From NCBI RefSeq assembly GCF_001650345.1, contig NZ_LVHF01000018.1, forward strand, positions 266-64,265: a stretch of DNA of 64,000 nt, read 5' to 3'. Position numbers and translations under genes: made by a program. Shown here piece after piece: positions 48,357 through 58,348 of the stretch; the first letter of the stretch is position 1, and each line of letters begins with the position of its first letter. The notes beneath the pieces were generated by a model, which worked only from the letters and a program-made list of their open reading frames with translations, did not search any database and had not been told where the DNA came from. Source of the stretch: Photobacterium jeanii. Lineage in GTDB: Bacteria; Pseudomonadota; Gammaproteobacteria; Enterobacterales; Vibrionaceae.

Positions 48357-49700
48357 ATGGACGTGAGAGAACAGGTCGTACAACAGCGTGTTGAGTTGGA
48401 AGCGGCAGTAGCAAAAGCTTTAGAACTGGCCGGTCAACAGGCCGATGCCGCCGAAGTTGCTATTAATAAAACCACGGGTATCAGTGTATCAACTCGCATG
48501 TGTGAAGTTGAAAACGTGGAGTTTAATAGCGATGGCGCGCTGGGGATCACGGTTTACCGTGGTCAACGTAAAGGTAGCGCTTCGACTTCTGACTTAAGTG
48601 AAAATGCGATTGCTCAAACCGTTGCAGCCGCGTTGGATATTGCCCGTTACACTTCAGAAGATCCTTATGCCGGTCCTGGTCCGGAAGAGTTGATGGCGCG
48701 CGAGATCCCAGATCTTGATTTGTTTCACCCTGACGAGCCAGAGCCTGACAGTGCAGCCGCGATCGCGATTGCCGCTGAGCAAGCAGCGTTGGATTACGAC
48801 TCTCGCATCAAGCAGAGCGATGGTGCAAGCTACGACAGCCACTACGGTGTGCGCGTTTACGGTAACAGCCACGGAATGCTGGCAAGTTATGCATCTAGCC
48901 GCCACAGCACCAGTTGTTGTGTAATTGCTCAAGGTAAAAATGGGGAGATGGAGCGTGATTACAGCTACACCACCTCTCGCATTGCTTCTGAACTGTGGAC
49001 GCCAGAGCGTGTTGGTCAACAAGCTGCCGAGCGTACCGTTGGGCGTGTTGATGCTCAAAAACTGACGACGCGTGAAGCGCCTGTGATGTTTGCGGCTGAT
49101 GTTGCGACAGGTTTGTTTGGTCACCTTGTAATGGGGATCAGCGGCGCTAACTTGTACCGCAAATCATCGTTCTTACTCGATAAACTTGGCGAGCAAATTT
49201 ACCCTGAGTGGCTAAATATCAGCGAGCGCCCCCACATTCTACGTGGAATGGCGAGTACCCCGTTTGATAGCGAAGGTCTGGCGACATATGACCGTGAAAT
49301 TATCACCGACGGTTGTCTGCAAACCTACCTACTAACCAGCTACGCAGCGCGTAAGATGTCGATGCAGCCAACTGGGCATGCAGGTGGCATTCATAACTGG
49401 ATGGTGAACTCTACTGGTGAAAGCTTCGAGCAAATGCTGAAGAAGATGGATCGCGGCTTACTGGTCACTGAATTGATGGGCCAAGGGGTCAACATCATTA
49501 CTGGTGACTACTCTCGTGGTGCTGCTGGATTCTGGGTTGAAAACGGTGAAATCCAATACCCTGTGAGTGAAATTACTATCGCGGGTAACCTGCAAGACAT
49601 GATGAAAAACATTGTTGCAGTGGGTAGTGATACCGAGATGCGCAGCCAAATTCAAACTGGTTCTATCTTGCTTGATACCATGAAGATCGCAGGCGAATAA
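48357..49700 (+). CDS. pmbA: TldE/PmbA, partner of TldD
   Basis: 447 aa of the same U62 family as TldD but without HExxxH; the matching place reads [14 protein letters not shown], so metal catalysis rests with Tld[20 protein letters not shown] and [19 protein letters not shown] are family hallmarks. It lies less than 800 nt from tldD with only darP between, unlike E. coli where the two genes are far apart. Confidence 0.95.
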   Translation: MDVREQVVQQRVELEAAVAKALELAGQQADAAEVAINKTTGISVSTRMCEVENVEFNSDGALGITVYRGQRKGSASTSDLSENAIAQTVAAALDIARYTSEDPYAGPGPEELMAREIPDLDLFHPDEPEPDSAAAIAIAAEQAALDYDSRIKQSDGASYDSHYGVRVYGNSHGMLASYASSRHSTSCCVIAQGKNGEMERDYSYTTSRIASELWTPERVGQQAAERTVGRVDAQKLTTREAPVMFAADVATGLFGHLVMGISGANLYRKSSFLLDKLGEQIYPEWLNISERPHILRGMASTPFDSEGLATYDREIITDGCLQTYLLTSYAARKMSMQPTGHAGGIHNWMVNSTGESFEQMLKKMDRGLLVTELMGQGVNIITGDYSRGAAGFWVENGEIQYPVSEITIAGNLQDMMKNIVAVGSDTEMRSQIQTGSILLDTMKIAGE

Positions 49701-49751
49701 CTTTCCTGATAGGACGCCTTCTCTGCTGATGAGTGCGTTGCTATGGAGACA

Positions 49752-49782
49752 AAAAAACCGAAGGCATGACCTTCGGTTTTTT
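49752..49782. terminator. bidirectional terminator between pmbA and mgtE
   Basis: The 13-bp stem AAAAAACCGAAGG (49752-49764) / CCTTCGGTTTTTT (49770-49782) has a 5-nt loop; its A/T arms supply T-runs for both strands. Confidence 0.95.
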
Positions 49783-49808
49783 ATTATCTGTGGTTTGCTA
49801 ACGAGGCG

Positions 49809-51167
49809 TTAGACCAAGAAGACGGTGGCTAACCCGAGGAAGACCGACAAACCGACAATGTCGGTGATGGTAGTTAGCGCCATCCCTCCAGCAAGGGCGG
49901 GATCTATATTGAATTTCTTGAGCATAACCGGAATACAAACCCCAGCCACACCAGCCACAATCAAGTTGGTGAGCATTGCACCGGCAATGATAGCGCCTAG
50001 CAAGAAGTCACCTTTCCATAGTACGACCACACCGCCAATGATTAATGCCCACAAGAGACCATTGATGATACCTACGCGGGCTTCTTTGCTCAGTAGCCAG
50101 CGGGTGTTGGAATCACCGATGTGACCAACAGCTAAACCACGGATCACCAAGGCAACTGTCTGGTTACCCGCCACACCGCCCATTGACGGTACTATGGTCA
50201 TGAGTACTGCGATAGCAGCCATTTTATCTAAGGTGGCTTCAAACATGTTCGATACGGATGCCGCTGCTAATGCAGCAAGGACATTAACCCCTAGCCAGAT
50301 GCTACGGCTACGGGCTGATTTCATCACCGGCGCAAAGGTATCTTCTTCATCGTCCATACCCGCCATACTCATCATCGAGTGCTCAGCGTCTTCACGGATG
50401 ATATCAACCACGTCATCGATGGTGATACGACCGACCAAGTGGTTATTGCTATCGACGACAGGGGCCGACAACCAGTTACGACGTTCAAACAGATTAGCGA
50501 TTTCGCTGTCGTCCATATCGACTGGAATTGCTTCGTCGGCATCATCCATGACTTCACGGATTTCGGTATCTGGTTGGGTGGTGATCAAGGTTGCCAATGA
50601 AATGTGGCCGATTAGATATTCGTTTTCATCCACCACATAGAGGGAGTCAGTGGCTTCTGGGAGTTCCCCTTTCATGCGCAGATAACGCAAGACTACGTCA
50701 GCATTTACATCACTACGAATGGTGATGAAGTCGGTACTCATCATGCCGCCCGCAGTATCTTCCGGATACGCAAGGGCTTTTTCGATGCGGTGACGGTCGG
50801 TGGCATCCATTTGTGCCAATACTTCTTGGTAGCGATCATCTGGCAGGCTACGTAGAACGTAGGCCATGTCATCACTTTCCATGCCTTCGGTAACAGCAGC
50901 CAGTTTTTCTGGTGCCATCTGGGCAACGATGCCGTCTTTTACGTCTTCTGATAATTCATCAAGGATTTCACCTTGTTCTTCAGGATCGGTAAGTTGCCAT
51001 AGGACTTGACGTTCTTTCGGCGGAGAGGCTTCCAGCAGGTGAGCGATATCTTCCGGCTCCATGTCTTGCAACATGCGACGGACGTGAACGAACATGCCGT
51101 TTTCCAACGCTTTGTTCACTTCCTGCAGGGTTTGATGGGTGTTGTCTTGCTCTAGTAGATCCGCCAT
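49809..51167 (-). CDS. mgtE: magnesium transporter MgtE
   Basis: 452 aa starting MADLLEQDNTHQTL at the ATG at 51167; an open frame runs 21 codons further to a TTG but that part does not look conserved. Order: N-terminal superhelical domain (about 20-125), two CBS domains (about 130-255) that sense Mg2+, a plug helix, and five TM helices (about 285-452). GGVAGNQTVALVIRGLA holds the pore region, and the last TM ends the protein. It is a Mg2+ channel gated shut by high cytosolic Mg2+. The leader is about 400 nt and structured. No strong Shine-Dalgarno precedes the chosen ATG. Confidence 0.93.
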   Translation of the reverse strand: MADLLEQDNTHQTLQEVNKALENGMFVHVRRMLQDMEPEDIAHLLEASPPKERQVLWQLTDPEEQGEILDELSEDVKDGIVAQMAPEKLAAVTEGMESDDMAYVLRSLPDDRYQEVLAQMDATDRHRIEKALAYPEDTAGGMMSTDFITIRSDVNADVVLRYLRMKGELPEATDSLYVVDENEYLIGHISLATLITTQPDTEIREVMDDADEAIPVDMDDSEIANLFERRNWLSAPVVDSNNHLVGRITIDDVVDIIREDAEHSMMSMAGMDDEEDTFAPVMKSARSRSIWLGVNVLAALAAASVSNMFEATLDKMAAIAVLMTIVPSMGGVAGNQTVALVIRGLAVGHIGDSNTRWLLSKEARVGIINGLLWALIIGGVVVLWKGDFLLGAIIAGAMLTNLIVAGVAGVCIPVMLKKFNIDPALAGGMALTTITDIVGLSVFLGLATVFLV

Positions 51168-51566
51168 AGATACAAACTCGGTTGTGCCATCTGAGCAATT
51201 CTCTGTAATGAGAGATTGCCGTAGTACCAAAGTAACGTCAGAGAACTGGTCAGATGGAATTGTGGTTGTCAGTCTTACGCGAGGCGAGGGACTGAAAAGG
51301 TAGTGCCATGTACCATCTCATTAAATGATGGATGGCTGAGCGCTTATACGGGTCAACGACTTCCGCAATAAGCTGAATTTTAACGCAATAATGCGGTCGT
51401 TGTCTCACCAGAATTGAGAGTCGTTGCAAAATTCATGGGACAGTCAAAAAAGCACTGAAACACCGAAAGAAAGAGATATCAGGAGATGTTGCTTGTTATC
51501 AGCAAGATAGCAGCGGATAAGCCAAGGTTAATGCTTTATCCGCGTGCTACAAATTAAAAGCTAGGG
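51168..51566 (-). promoter_or_regulatory. long structured leader/intergenic region between npr and mgtE
   Basis: 399 nt with no credible gene. Seen: a long hairpin at 51508-51549 (TAGCA + GCGGATAA pairing with TTATCCGC + TGCTA, with two one-base bulges), a likely transcript end for the rpoN-npr operon; a second imperfect hairpin at 51355-51401 (AACGAC..CCGCA against TGCGGTCGTT); and a short palindromic arm pair around CCATCTCATTAAATGATGG at 51313-51331. I compared it by eye with the M-box and found no convincing conserved core. An unidentified Mg2+-responsive leader is possible. Confidence 0.4.
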
Positions 51567-51842
51567 TTAGTTTTCTTCGTCGAAACCGGCTTCGATGAGG
51601 GCGATAACGGCCTCTAACGCTGGCTGAGCTTGAGGTCCTTCAGCACTTACCGTGACTTGTTGCCCTTGGGCTGACTCAAGCATGAGTAAGCCCATCACGC
51701 TGTCTGCGGTGGCTTGCTTATGCGTATTGCAGATAGTCACCGTGGCATCAAAGCTTTGCGCTAATTCAACGAGTTTGATCGCGGCGCGAGCGTGAAGCCC
51801 GAGGCGGTTTTTGATGAAAACCTCGCGGCACAACTGGCTCAT
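51567..51842 (-). CDS. ptsO: nitrogen PTS phosphocarrier NPr
   Basis: 91 aa HPr-like protein. The phosphorylated His is in [13 protein letters not shown] (His16) and the regulatory-Ser-like helix in [14 protein letters not shown]. It passes phosphate from PtsP (EI-Ntr) to PtsN. It overlaps the rapZ stop by 4 nt (ATGA), so it is translationally coupled. Last gene of the rpoN-linked operon. Confidence 0.94.
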   Translation of the reverse strand: MSQLCREVFIKNRLGLHARAAIKLVELAQSFDATVTICNTHKQATADSVMGLLMLESAQGQQVTVSAEGPQAQPALEAVIALIEAGFDEEN

Positions 51843-52690
51843 ATCAAGCCTTCCAAGGTACGGTGGCGAACTTGCACTTGCTGCCCAGCGTGCTCAAAGT
51901 GAGTAGCGAGCTGATCTGCCACATACACAGAGCGGTGTTGACCGCCGGTACAACCAATCGCAATGGTTAAGTAGCTGCGGTTGTTTTTCTCCAGCATAGG
52001 TAACCAAGTTTCGATGAAGTTGCGGATTTGATTGATTAGCTGGTTAACTTCTGGATGGCTAGAGAGAAATTCTTGAACCCCTAAATCCACCCCTGTTTGT
52101 GGTTTGAGCTCGGGAACCCAGTGTGGGTTTGGTAAGAAGCGAACGTCGAACACATAGTCGGCATCGGTTGGTAACCCGTGCTTAAAGCCAAAGGATTCAA
52201 ACACCATGATCAGTTCGCGATTTTCACGACCTAATACCCGTGAGCGTACAGTTTCACTGAGATCATGAATGGATTGCTTGGTGGTGTCGATCACCAGGTC
52301 GGCATGCTCTTTGATGTCTGATAGGATCTGGCTTTCCGATTGGATAGCCTGCTCCAAGCTCATATTGTTACGCGACAAAGGGTGCAAGCGGCGGGTTTCG
52401 CTATAGCGTTTAACCAGTTCTTTGTCGTCAGCATCCAAGAACATCACATTGACATCGAGTTGGCTGCTCAGTGAGTCCAAGATCTTTTGAACTTCACCTG
52501 CTTGGCTCGGCATGTTGCGTACGTCGATACTGACCGCAATATCTTGTTGGTTGTTTTCAACCGTACTGATGAATTGGGGCAGTAGGTTTACCGGTAGGTT
52601 GTCGACACAGTAGTAACCGAGATCTTCGAGTACACGAAGAGCCACAGACTTTCCTGAGCCGGAACGACCACTCACGACCATTAGCATCAT
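51839..52690 (-). CDS. rapZ: RNase adapter protein RapZ
   Basis: 283 aa. The N-terminal P-loop is [20 protein letters not shown], with a kinase-like fold to about residue 150; the C-terminal RNA-binding half contains [18 protein letters not shown]. In enterobacteria RapZ presents the sRNA GlmZ to RNase E and so controls GlmS. Two adjacent in-frame Met codons exist at the start (MMLMVV). It lies between ptsN and ptsO. Confidence 0.94.
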   Translation of the reverse strand: MMLMVVSGRSGSGKSVALRVLEDLGYYCVDNLPVNLLPQFISTVENNQQDIAVSIDVRNMPSQAGEVQKILDSLSSQLDVNVMFLDADDKELVKRYSETRRLHPLSRNNMSLEQAIQSESQILSDIKEHADLVIDTTKQSIHDLSETVRSRVLGRENRELIMVFESFGFKHGLPTDADYVFDVRFLPNPHWVPELKPQTGVDLGVQEFLSSHPEVNQLINQIRNFIETWLPMLEKNNRSYLTIAIGCTGGQHRSVYVADQLATHFEHAGQQVQVRHRTLEGLI

Positions 52691-52730
52691 GGCGACATTT
52701 CCTCAAACAGCGGGGATAGGGTTAAAGACA

Positions 52731-53180
52731 TTATGAGTCATTGGTCATGATTTGATAAAGCTCTTGATCGCTTTTAGCAGTGCGTAATTGCTTACAGATC
52801 TGCTTATCGCTGAGCTTTTCAGCCATGCTTGAAAGGGTTTTGAGATGTTCTTTGCATTGTGCGTCGGGAACGAGTAATGCAAATAGCAGGTCGACGGGTT
52901 GGTTGTCGATAGCATCAAATTCGATAGGGTTATCACATTGGATGAGTATGGCGATGGCTTCGTCACTGTGAGTGATGCGGCCGTGGGGAATGGCGATGCC
53001 ATTGCCTATGCCTGTACTGCCCATTTTCTCTCGGTTGAGCATACACTCAAACAAAGGCTGGGGGTTCTGGTCCAAGCGCTGCGCAGCGATTTCACTAATG
53101 ATTTCGAGGGCGCGCTTCTTACTAGAGCAATGGACTGCACTTTTAGTGCAGTCCAAGCTCAATACCGTTCTCAGTTGCAT
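52731..53180 (-). CDS. ptsN: nitrogen regulatory EIIA component PtsN
   Basis: 149 aa EIIA-Ntr fold. The phosphorylated His is in GIAIPHGRI (about residue 67). It regulates K+ transport, phosphate sensing and other targets by its phosphorylation state and ends the PtsP-NPr-PtsN relay. 2 nt separate it from hpf and 40 nt from rapZ. The start overlaps no neighbour and fits the family length. Confidence 0.94.
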   Translation of the reverse strand: MQLRTVLSLDCTKSAVHCSSKKRALEIISEIAAQRLDQNPQPLFECMLNREKMGSTGIGNGIAIPHGRITHSDEAIAILIQCDNPIEFDAIDNQPVDLLFALLVPDAQCKEHLKTLSSMAEKLSDKQICKQLRTAKSDQELYQIMTNDS

Positions 53181-53182
53181 GA

Positions 53183-53470
53183 TTAATGGCTATTGAGTTT
53201 ATCTTTGTGTTTGTTGAGTTGGCGCACGAGTTTATCGGTTAGCGCGTCGATAGCGGCATACATATCTTCTGAATCCGCTTTGGCGTGGATTTCACCATTG
53301 TTAATGTGCAAGGTCGCTTCGGCAACCTGCTGCAATTTTTCAACATTTAAAATCACATGGACATTATTAATTTTGTCAAAGAAACGTTCAAGCTTTTCAA
53401 ACTTAGTGTGTACATAGTCACGCATGGAATCCGTAACTTCCACATGGTGTCCTGTGAGATTGATTTGCAT
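53183..53470 (-). CDS. hpf: ribosome hibernation promoting factor (short form)
   Basis: 95 aa from the ATG at 53470 (MQINLTGHHVEVTDSMRDYV), the same length as E. coli HPF. GGAAG lies 6 nt upstream of this ATG; an ATG two codons earlier is too close to it. The basic face KLVRQLNKHKDKLNSH closes the protein. It binds the 30S A/P sites and, with RMF, makes 100S ribosomes in stationary phase. There is no long C-terminal dimerisation domain. Confidence 0.95.
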   Translation of the reverse strand: MQINLTGHHVEVTDSMRDYVHTKFEKLERFFDKINNVHVILNVEKLQQVAEATLHINNGEIHAKADSEDMYAAIDALTDKLVRQLNKHKDKLNSH

Positions 53471-53508
53471 AGACATCTTCCTTCTGTTGGGCGTTTGAGG
53501 CGCTAAAG

Positions 53509-54981
53509 CTAGATCAAACGTTTACGTTGGTTCGATGGTGGGATCCCAAGTGATTCACGGTATTTGGCGATTGTTCGTCGCGCTACCATGATGCCTTGTT
53601 CCGCCAATAATGTTGCAATCTTACTATCACTTAATGGTTTCGCTTGGTTCTCTGCGGCAACCAGTTTCTTGACAAGAGCACGGATCGCCGTAGACGAGCA
53701 TTCGCCGCCGTTATCCGTACTAACATGGCTTGAGAAGAAGTATTTCAGCTCAAAAATGCCACGTGGTGTATGCATGTATTTTTGGGTAGTAACCCGTGAG
53801 ATGGTGGATTCGTGCATATCAACATCGAGAGCGATGTCGTTAAGCACCATTGGCTTCATAGCCTCTTCACCATATTCGAAGAAATCTTGTTGGTGTTCGA
53901 CAATACATCGTGCCACTTTTAACAAGGTTTCGTTACGGCTTTCTAAGCTTTTTATGAGCCACTTCGCATCTTGTAAATGGGTGCGAATAAATTGGCTATC
54001 AGCGCTGTTACGGGTGTTTTTGCTAAGCGCTGCATACTGTTCGTTGACCTTGATCCGCGGCACGCTATCAGGGTTGATGGTGACTACCCACTTACCGTTG
54101 TCTTTAAATACCGACACATCCGGCACGACGTACTCGGTCTCTGACGAAATGACATGGTTACCCGGACGCGGGTCTAAACAGTGGATCAGCTGCATCACCG
54201 CTTTTAACTCGGGCTCTTTCAGCTTGGTCTCACGCATGAGTTGGCGGTAATCACGGTTACCGAGCAAACCAATGTGATGCTCAAGAATATGCTTGGCTTC
54301 CGCTAACCATGGGGTATCTTCCGGGTAGGTGGCCAACTGTAGCAATAAACATTCTTGTAAGCTGCGTGAAGCAACACCCAGAGGATCGAATTGCTGAATG
54401 CGTTTGAGTACCGCTTCCACTTCATCGAGTTCAACCTCTTCAACGCCAAGGCTGTCGAGGATGTCTTCGGTTGAGCAGGTCAGGTAGCCTTTTTCATCAA
54501 TGGCATCGATGATTGCGGTGGCGATGGCGAGATCAGTTTCGCTAAATGGGGTCAGTTGCACCTGCCACATTAGGTAATCCTGCAGTGACTCGGTGGTTTC
54601 ACCTTGGTATAGCGGCATCTCGTCATCGACGCTGATCCCAGTACTGCCAGTGCCTGCACTGTAGACATCGTCCCAAGTGGTATCAACAGGCAGATCTTCG
54701 GGCATTTCGCGTTGTTCGATCACTTCTGAGGTGTCGAAAGGTTCTGGTTCCGCATCTTGACTATTGTCTTGTGCTGAAACCTCAACCTCGTTGTTTTCGT
54801 TGGCTTTATCGTCGGTGCTGTGCTCGCTTTCATCCAGTTCAAGTAATGGGTTTGCATCGAGAGCTTCTTGGATTTCTTGTTGTAAATCCAAAGTCGAAAG
54901 CTGCAATAAGCGGATGGCTTGTTGCAGTTGCGGCGTCATTGCAAGTTGTTGGCCTAGCTTGAGCTGGAGCGAGGTTTTCAT
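53509..54981 (-). CDS. rpoN: RNA polymerase sigma-54 factor RpoN
   Basis: 490 aa. Region I is Gln-rich ([20 protein letters not shown]), region II acidic (about 55-125), then the core-binding domain, the helix-turn-helix ([17 protein letters not shown]) and the C-terminal RpoN box [14 protein letters not shown]. It directs -24/-12 promoters with enhancer-binding proteins; in vibrios these include flagellar, nitrogen and quorum-sensing genes. It lies between lptB and hpf as in E. coli. Confidence 0.97.
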   Translation of the reverse strand: MKTSLQLKLGQQLAMTPQLQQAIRLLQLSTLDLQQEIQEALDANPLLELDESEHSTDDKANENNEVEVSAQDNSQDAEPEPFDTSEVIEQREMPEDLPVDTTWDDVYSAGTGSTGISVDDEMPLYQGETTESLQDYLMWQVQLTPFSETDLAIATAIIDAIDEKGYLTCSTEDILDSLGVEEVELDEVEAVLKRIQQFDPLGVASRSLQECLLLQLATYPEDTPWLAEAKHILEHHIGLLGNRDYRQLMRETKLKEPELKAVMQLIHCLDPRPGNHVISSETEYVVPDVSVFKDNGKWVVTINPDSVPRIKVNEQYAALSKNTRNSADSQFIRTHLQDAKWLIKSLESRNETLLKVARCIVEHQQDFFEYGEEAMKPMVLNDIALDVDMHESTISRVTTQKYMHTPRGIFELKYFFSSHVSTDNGGECSSTAIRALVKKLVAAENQAKPLSDSKIATLLAEQGIMVARRTIAKYRESLGIPPSNQRKRLI

Positions 54982-55032
54982 TGGTATATATGCACCTTGT
55001 CGTTATTGTTGTGCGTGCCGATCTATATCTAA

Positions 55033-55758
55033 CTATAGACGGAACTGGTCGCCCAGATAAACACGTTTTACGTGTTCATCGTTCAGAACGTCGCTCGGTG
55101 AACCATGAGCAATTAGTTGCCCTTGGCTAACAATGTATGCGTGTTCACATACATCGAGAGTTTCACGAACGTTATGGTCGGTGATCAGAACGCCTAAACC
55201 ACGATCACGTAGGTGCTCGATGATCTTCTTGATATCAATCACAGAGATTGGGTCTACACCCGCAAAAGGTTCATCAAGTAGGATGAATTTAGGGTTGGCA
55301 GCTAGCGCGCGAGCAATCTCGACACGGCGGCGTTCACCCCCTGATAATGCCATACCTAGGCTGTTACGAATGTGCTGTATGTTGAATTCATCCAATAATT
55401 CTTCCAGCTTGTCTTGGCGTTCTTCACGGCTCAACTCTTTGCGGGTTTGCAGTACCGCCATCAAGTTGTCGTGTACGCTCAGGCGACGGAAGATCGAGGC
55501 TTCCTGTGGCAGATAACCGATACCCATGCGTGAACGGTTGTGCATGGGTTGAAGGCTGATATCAACATCATCAATGGTGATATTGCCTTCATCACGCGCA
55601 ACCAAGCCCACGATCATGTAGAACGAGGTAGTTTTACCTGCACCGTTTGGCCCAAGGAGGCCTACGATTTCGCCTGATTTCACTTCAAGACTTACATCCG
55701 ACACCACTTTACGGCCGTTGTAGCTTTTCGCGAGATGTTCTGCTTTTAACGTTGCCAT
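55033..55758 (-). CDS. lptB: LPS export ABC ATPase LptB
   Basis: 241 aa. Walker [11 protein letters not shown]-loop, signature [15 protein letters not shown], Walker [14 protein letters not shown] and the H-loop ITDHNVRE are all seen. It powers LPS extraction by LptFG. The frame stays open 44 codons upstream, but those run through the lptA end and lack homology, so MATLKAEHL at 55758 is taken. 7 nt after lptA. Confidence 0.96.
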   Translation of the reverse strand: MATLKAEHLAKSYNGRKVVSDVSLEVKSGEIVGLLGPNGAGKTTSFYMIVGLVARDEGNITIDDVDISLQPMHNRSRMGIGYLPQEASIFRRLSVHDNLMAVLQTRKELSREERQDKLEELLDEFNIQHIRNSLGMALSGGERRRVEIARALAANPKFILLDEPFAGVDPISVIDIKKIIEHLRDRGLGVLITDHNVRETLDVCEHAYIVSQGQLIAHGSPSDVLNDEHVKRVYLGDQFRL

Positions 55759-55765
55759 GTCGTGC

Positions 55766-56269
55766 TTATTTCTTATTCGAGTTGAGTTGGTTCGGCTGCA
55801 AGATAGTGGTGACGCGTTTCTTATCGCCACTTTGTGCCGCGAGTTTTTGTTCATCAATTTTATAGGTGATGACTTTACCGCGGATCTCACTGCCGTCTTG
55901 GATCAACAAGGCTTCGTTGGTCATTTTCAGAAACTCGATCGAGGTTTCGTAGCGCATTTCTAATGCTTCACCGTCGATAGGTTTACCGTCATCCATTACT
56001 TGATGGAAAGTCGCAGGTTTACCATAAGCGTCAATCACTTCTTGACCGCTTTTACCGCCAGGACGCGTTACCACGACTTTATCTGCGCGAATATCGATAC
56101 TGCCTTGGCGCAAAATAACGTTACCGGTAAAGGTCACGGTATTGTTTTGCATATCAAGATCCTGCTTATCAGAATCAATGTAGATAGGCTGCTCGGTATC
56201 GTTGCTTAGTGCCCAGCTTGATGCGCTGATACACAGGCAAAGTAAGGTACTAATTTTGAATAGATTCAT
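55766..56269 (-). CDS. lptA: LPS transport periplasmic protein LptA
   Basis: 167 aa with a signal peptide (about 1-20, ending SSWALS) and an OstA-type beta-jellyroll ([36 protein letters not shown]). It forms the periplasmic bridge between LptC and LptD. The start overlaps the end of lptC by 20 nt. The basic C terminus ([10 protein letters not shown]) is usual. Confidence 0.95.
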   Translation of the reverse strand: MNLFKISTLLCLCISASSWALSNDTEQPIYIDSDKQDLDMQNNTVTFTGNVILRQGSIDIRADKVVVTRPGGKSGQEVIDAYGKPATFHQVMDDGKPIDGEALEMRYETSIEFLKMTNEALLIQDGSEIRGKVITYKIDEQKLAAQSGDKKRVTTILQPNQLNSNKK

Positions 56270-56813
56270 ATCTACCTTTTACGTTTTTAAGTAGGGTCGC
56301 CACACTGCGATCCATGTTCCCTGTCATTCCATCACCTTCGTTAATAAAGGCATCGCCCGTCATGGTGACATGATCAGAGGTATCAAAATCTTTGCTGATC
56401 AAATCGATACGTAAGGTATCGGTTTGAATCACTTTTAAGGTCGACTCTGGCAGTAAGTTGAAGATCCGAACATTACCTTTCATGTAGAGGATCTGATCTT
56501 GATCGAGTGTGGCATCATTAGAACTGATACGCCACTCGGTCTCGCTACCGTCACGAAAGACCCAGAGTACAGGCTTAGTAAAGTCGGTATCGCCAGTGCT
56601 ACTGAAGTGCTCAAGATAATCCGAGTCAACTTGATAGCTACGAACACCCGCTTCGGTATAAGCGGTATTGGTGACCACGCTACCAGTAAACATTGGCTTT
56701 TCAGCATCAGGGGTTACCTGAACATCGTCTTGCCAATATTTGTCGAATAAATAAAAGCCTGTCACTACACACACGATAAACGCGAAGGTGTAGAGCAGCT
56801 TGTGTAAGGTCAT
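56250..56813 (-). CDS. lptC: LPS transport protein LptC
   Basis: 187 aa bitopic: an N-terminal TM (about 8-25: YTFAFIVCVVTGFYLFDKYW), then a periplasmic jellyroll (about 60-180). It takes LPS from LptBFG to LptA. It overlaps kdsC by 4 nt and lptA by 20 nt, so coupling along the cluster is tight. Confidence 0.94.
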   Translation of the reverse strand: MTLHKLLYTFAFIVCVVTGFYLFDKYWQDDVQVTPDAEKPMFTGSVVTNTAYTEAGVRSYQVDSDYLEHFSSTGDTDFTKPVLWVFRDGSETEWRISSNDATLDQDQILYMKGNVRIFNLLPESTLKVIQTDTLRIDLISKDFDTSDHVTMTGDAFINEGDGMTGNMDRSVATLLKNVKGRYESIQN

Positions 56814-57364
56814 ATACTTAAACCTTTATGTTTGTCGAGTTCGCCTTTCGCTTCGAGGATCAGGTCGCACACTTCACGTACCGCACCGTAGCCACCTTGA
56901 ATACGCGTCACGAAGTCAGCACGGCGTGCTAACAGCGGGTGACCATCAGCGACACAAACCGACAGACCCACTTTTTCCATCACAGGCCAGTCAATCAAGT
57001 CATCACCGATGTAAGCGGTGTGCTCGGGTGCAATATTCAGGTTGGCTTGAATATCTGCATAGGCAGCCAGTTTGTTGTCTTGCCCTTGGTAGACATGCTT
57101 GATGCCCAACGCAGACATACGGTTTTCAACGATCGCTGACTTACGACCAGTAATAATGGCGATTTCAACGCCAGCACCCATGAGCGACTTAATACCGTAG
57201 CCATCACGGGTATGGAAGGTTTTTAATTCTTCACCTTCGTTACCCATGTAGATGCGACCATCAGAAAACACACCGTCGACATCACAGATCAATAGGCGGA
57301 TTTCTTTCGCACTGTGATATACGTTTTGACCAACAGGGCCGTAAATAGTTTCGATTTGCGCCAT
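56810..57364 (-). CDS. kdsC: 3-deoxy-D-manno-octulosonate-8-phosphate phosphatase KdsC
   Basis: 184 aa HAD phosphatase of the capless C0 type. Motif I is LLICDVDGVFSDG, motif II Thr in AIITGRKS, motif III/IV YIGDDLIDWPVM. It hydrolyses Kdo8P to Kdo for LPS inner core. The start codon overlaps the kdsD stop (TAATG). Confidence 0.95.
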   Translation of the reverse strand: MAQIETIYGPVGQNVYHSAKEIRLLICDVDGVFSDGRIYMGNEGEELKTFHTRDGYGIKSLMGAGVEIAIITGRKSAIVENRMSALGIKHVYQGQDNKLAAYADIQANLNIAPEHTAYIGDDLIDWPVMEKVGLSVCVADGHPLLARRADFVTRIQGGYGAVREVCDLILEAKGELDKHKGLSI

Positions 57365-58338
57365 TACATTACTCCGGCTTTTAGCAGATCGTGCATGTTT
57401 AGCGCACCAACCAGCTGGTTGTTTTCCGTTACCAGCAGGCCATTAATTTTCTTATCTTCCATCACTTTTAATCCTTCCGCCGCTAAGATGTTTGGCGAAA
57501 TGGTTGATGGGTTGCGTGTCATTACCTCACCAATGGAGGTGTTATGAATATCAACGCGATTATCGAGTAAACGGCGTAGATCACCATCGGTGAAGATACC
57601 CGTTAGGAAGTTGTTGTCATCAACTACCGCCGTCATGCCAAGACCTTTCTTCGAGACCTCAAGCAGCGCGTCTTTGATGGTTGCTTGCTCGCTAACGATT
57701 GGCAGTAGATCGCCTTTGTGCATCACGTCACTAATACGCATGAGTAGTTTGCGTCCGAGTGCGCCACCTGGGTGCGAGAGGGCAAAATCGTCAGCAGTAA
57801 AACCGCGCGCTTCCATCACCGCAATTGCCAGGGCATCACCCATAACCAAAGTCGCTGTGGTGCTTGACGTTGGCGCTAAGTTTAGTGGGCAGGCTTCTTT
57901 CTCGACCGTAATTTGAAGATGAATTTGGGCAAACTTCGCCATGCTTGATTCTGGCTTGCCCGTCATGCTGATCAGCGGGATCCCCAAGCGTTTGATCACA
58001 GGCAAGAGTGCCATGATCTCAGATGCCTCACCTGAGTTGGAAATTGCTAGTACCACATCGTCTTCGGTGATCATCCCGAGATCGCCATGGCTGGCTTCAC
58101 CAGGGTGAACGAAAAACGCAGGTGTACCTGTACTTGCCAGGGTCGCGGCAATCTTGTTACCGATATGACCTGACTTACCCATACCCATGACGATCACTTT
58201 ACCTTTACATTGGTAAATTAGCTCACAGGCTGCAGCAAACTCACTATTGATGTACTGCTGAATGTTGTGCAGCGCATCGACTTCAATTTCCATTACTTTG
58301 CGCCCGTGAGCGCAAAAATCAAACATGTGCGACATCAT
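57364..58338 (-). CDS. kdsD: D-arabinose-5-phosphate isomerase KdsD
   Basis: 324 aa. A SIS domain (about 40-175) with GMGKSGHIGNKIAATLASTG and the catalytic His in HPGEASHGDLG, then two CBS domains (about 210-324) beginning MHKGDLLPIV. It makes arabinose-5-phosphate from ribulose-5-phosphate, the first dedicated Kdo precursor. Two Met codons in tandem open the ORF; GGAG is 5 nt from the first and 8 nt from the second. Confidence 0.95.
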   Translation of the reverse strand: MMSHMFDFCAHGRKVMEIEVDALHNIQQYINSEFAAACELIYQCKGKVIVMGMGKSGHIGNKIAATLASTGTPAFFVHPGEASHGDLGMITEDDVVLAISNSGEASEIMALLPVIKRLGIPLISMTGKPESSMAKFAQIHLQITVEKEACPLNLAPTSSTTATLVMGDALAIAVMEARGFTADDFALSHPGGALGRKLLMRISDVMHKGDLLPIVSEQATIKDALLEVSKKGLGMTAVVDDNNFLTGIFTDGDLRRLLDNRVDIHNTSIGEVMTRNPSTISPNILAAEGLKVMEDKKINGLLVTENNQLVGALNMHDLLKAGVM

Positions 58339-58348
58339 AGAATCTCCG

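Noticed and set aside
51230..51420. M-box Mg2+ riboswitch before mgtE
   Set aside because: Checked by eye on the minus strand; the conserved aptamer core is not present. Only unspecified hairpins remain.
53564..54250. 228-codon plus-strand ORF opposite rpoN
   Set aside because: Long but antisense to conserved RpoN sequence, with Ser/Arg-rich composition typical of a shadow frame.
55759..55890. 44-codon extension of lptB
   Set aside because: It lies inside the end of lptA and is not LptB-like; LptB begins MATLKAEHL.
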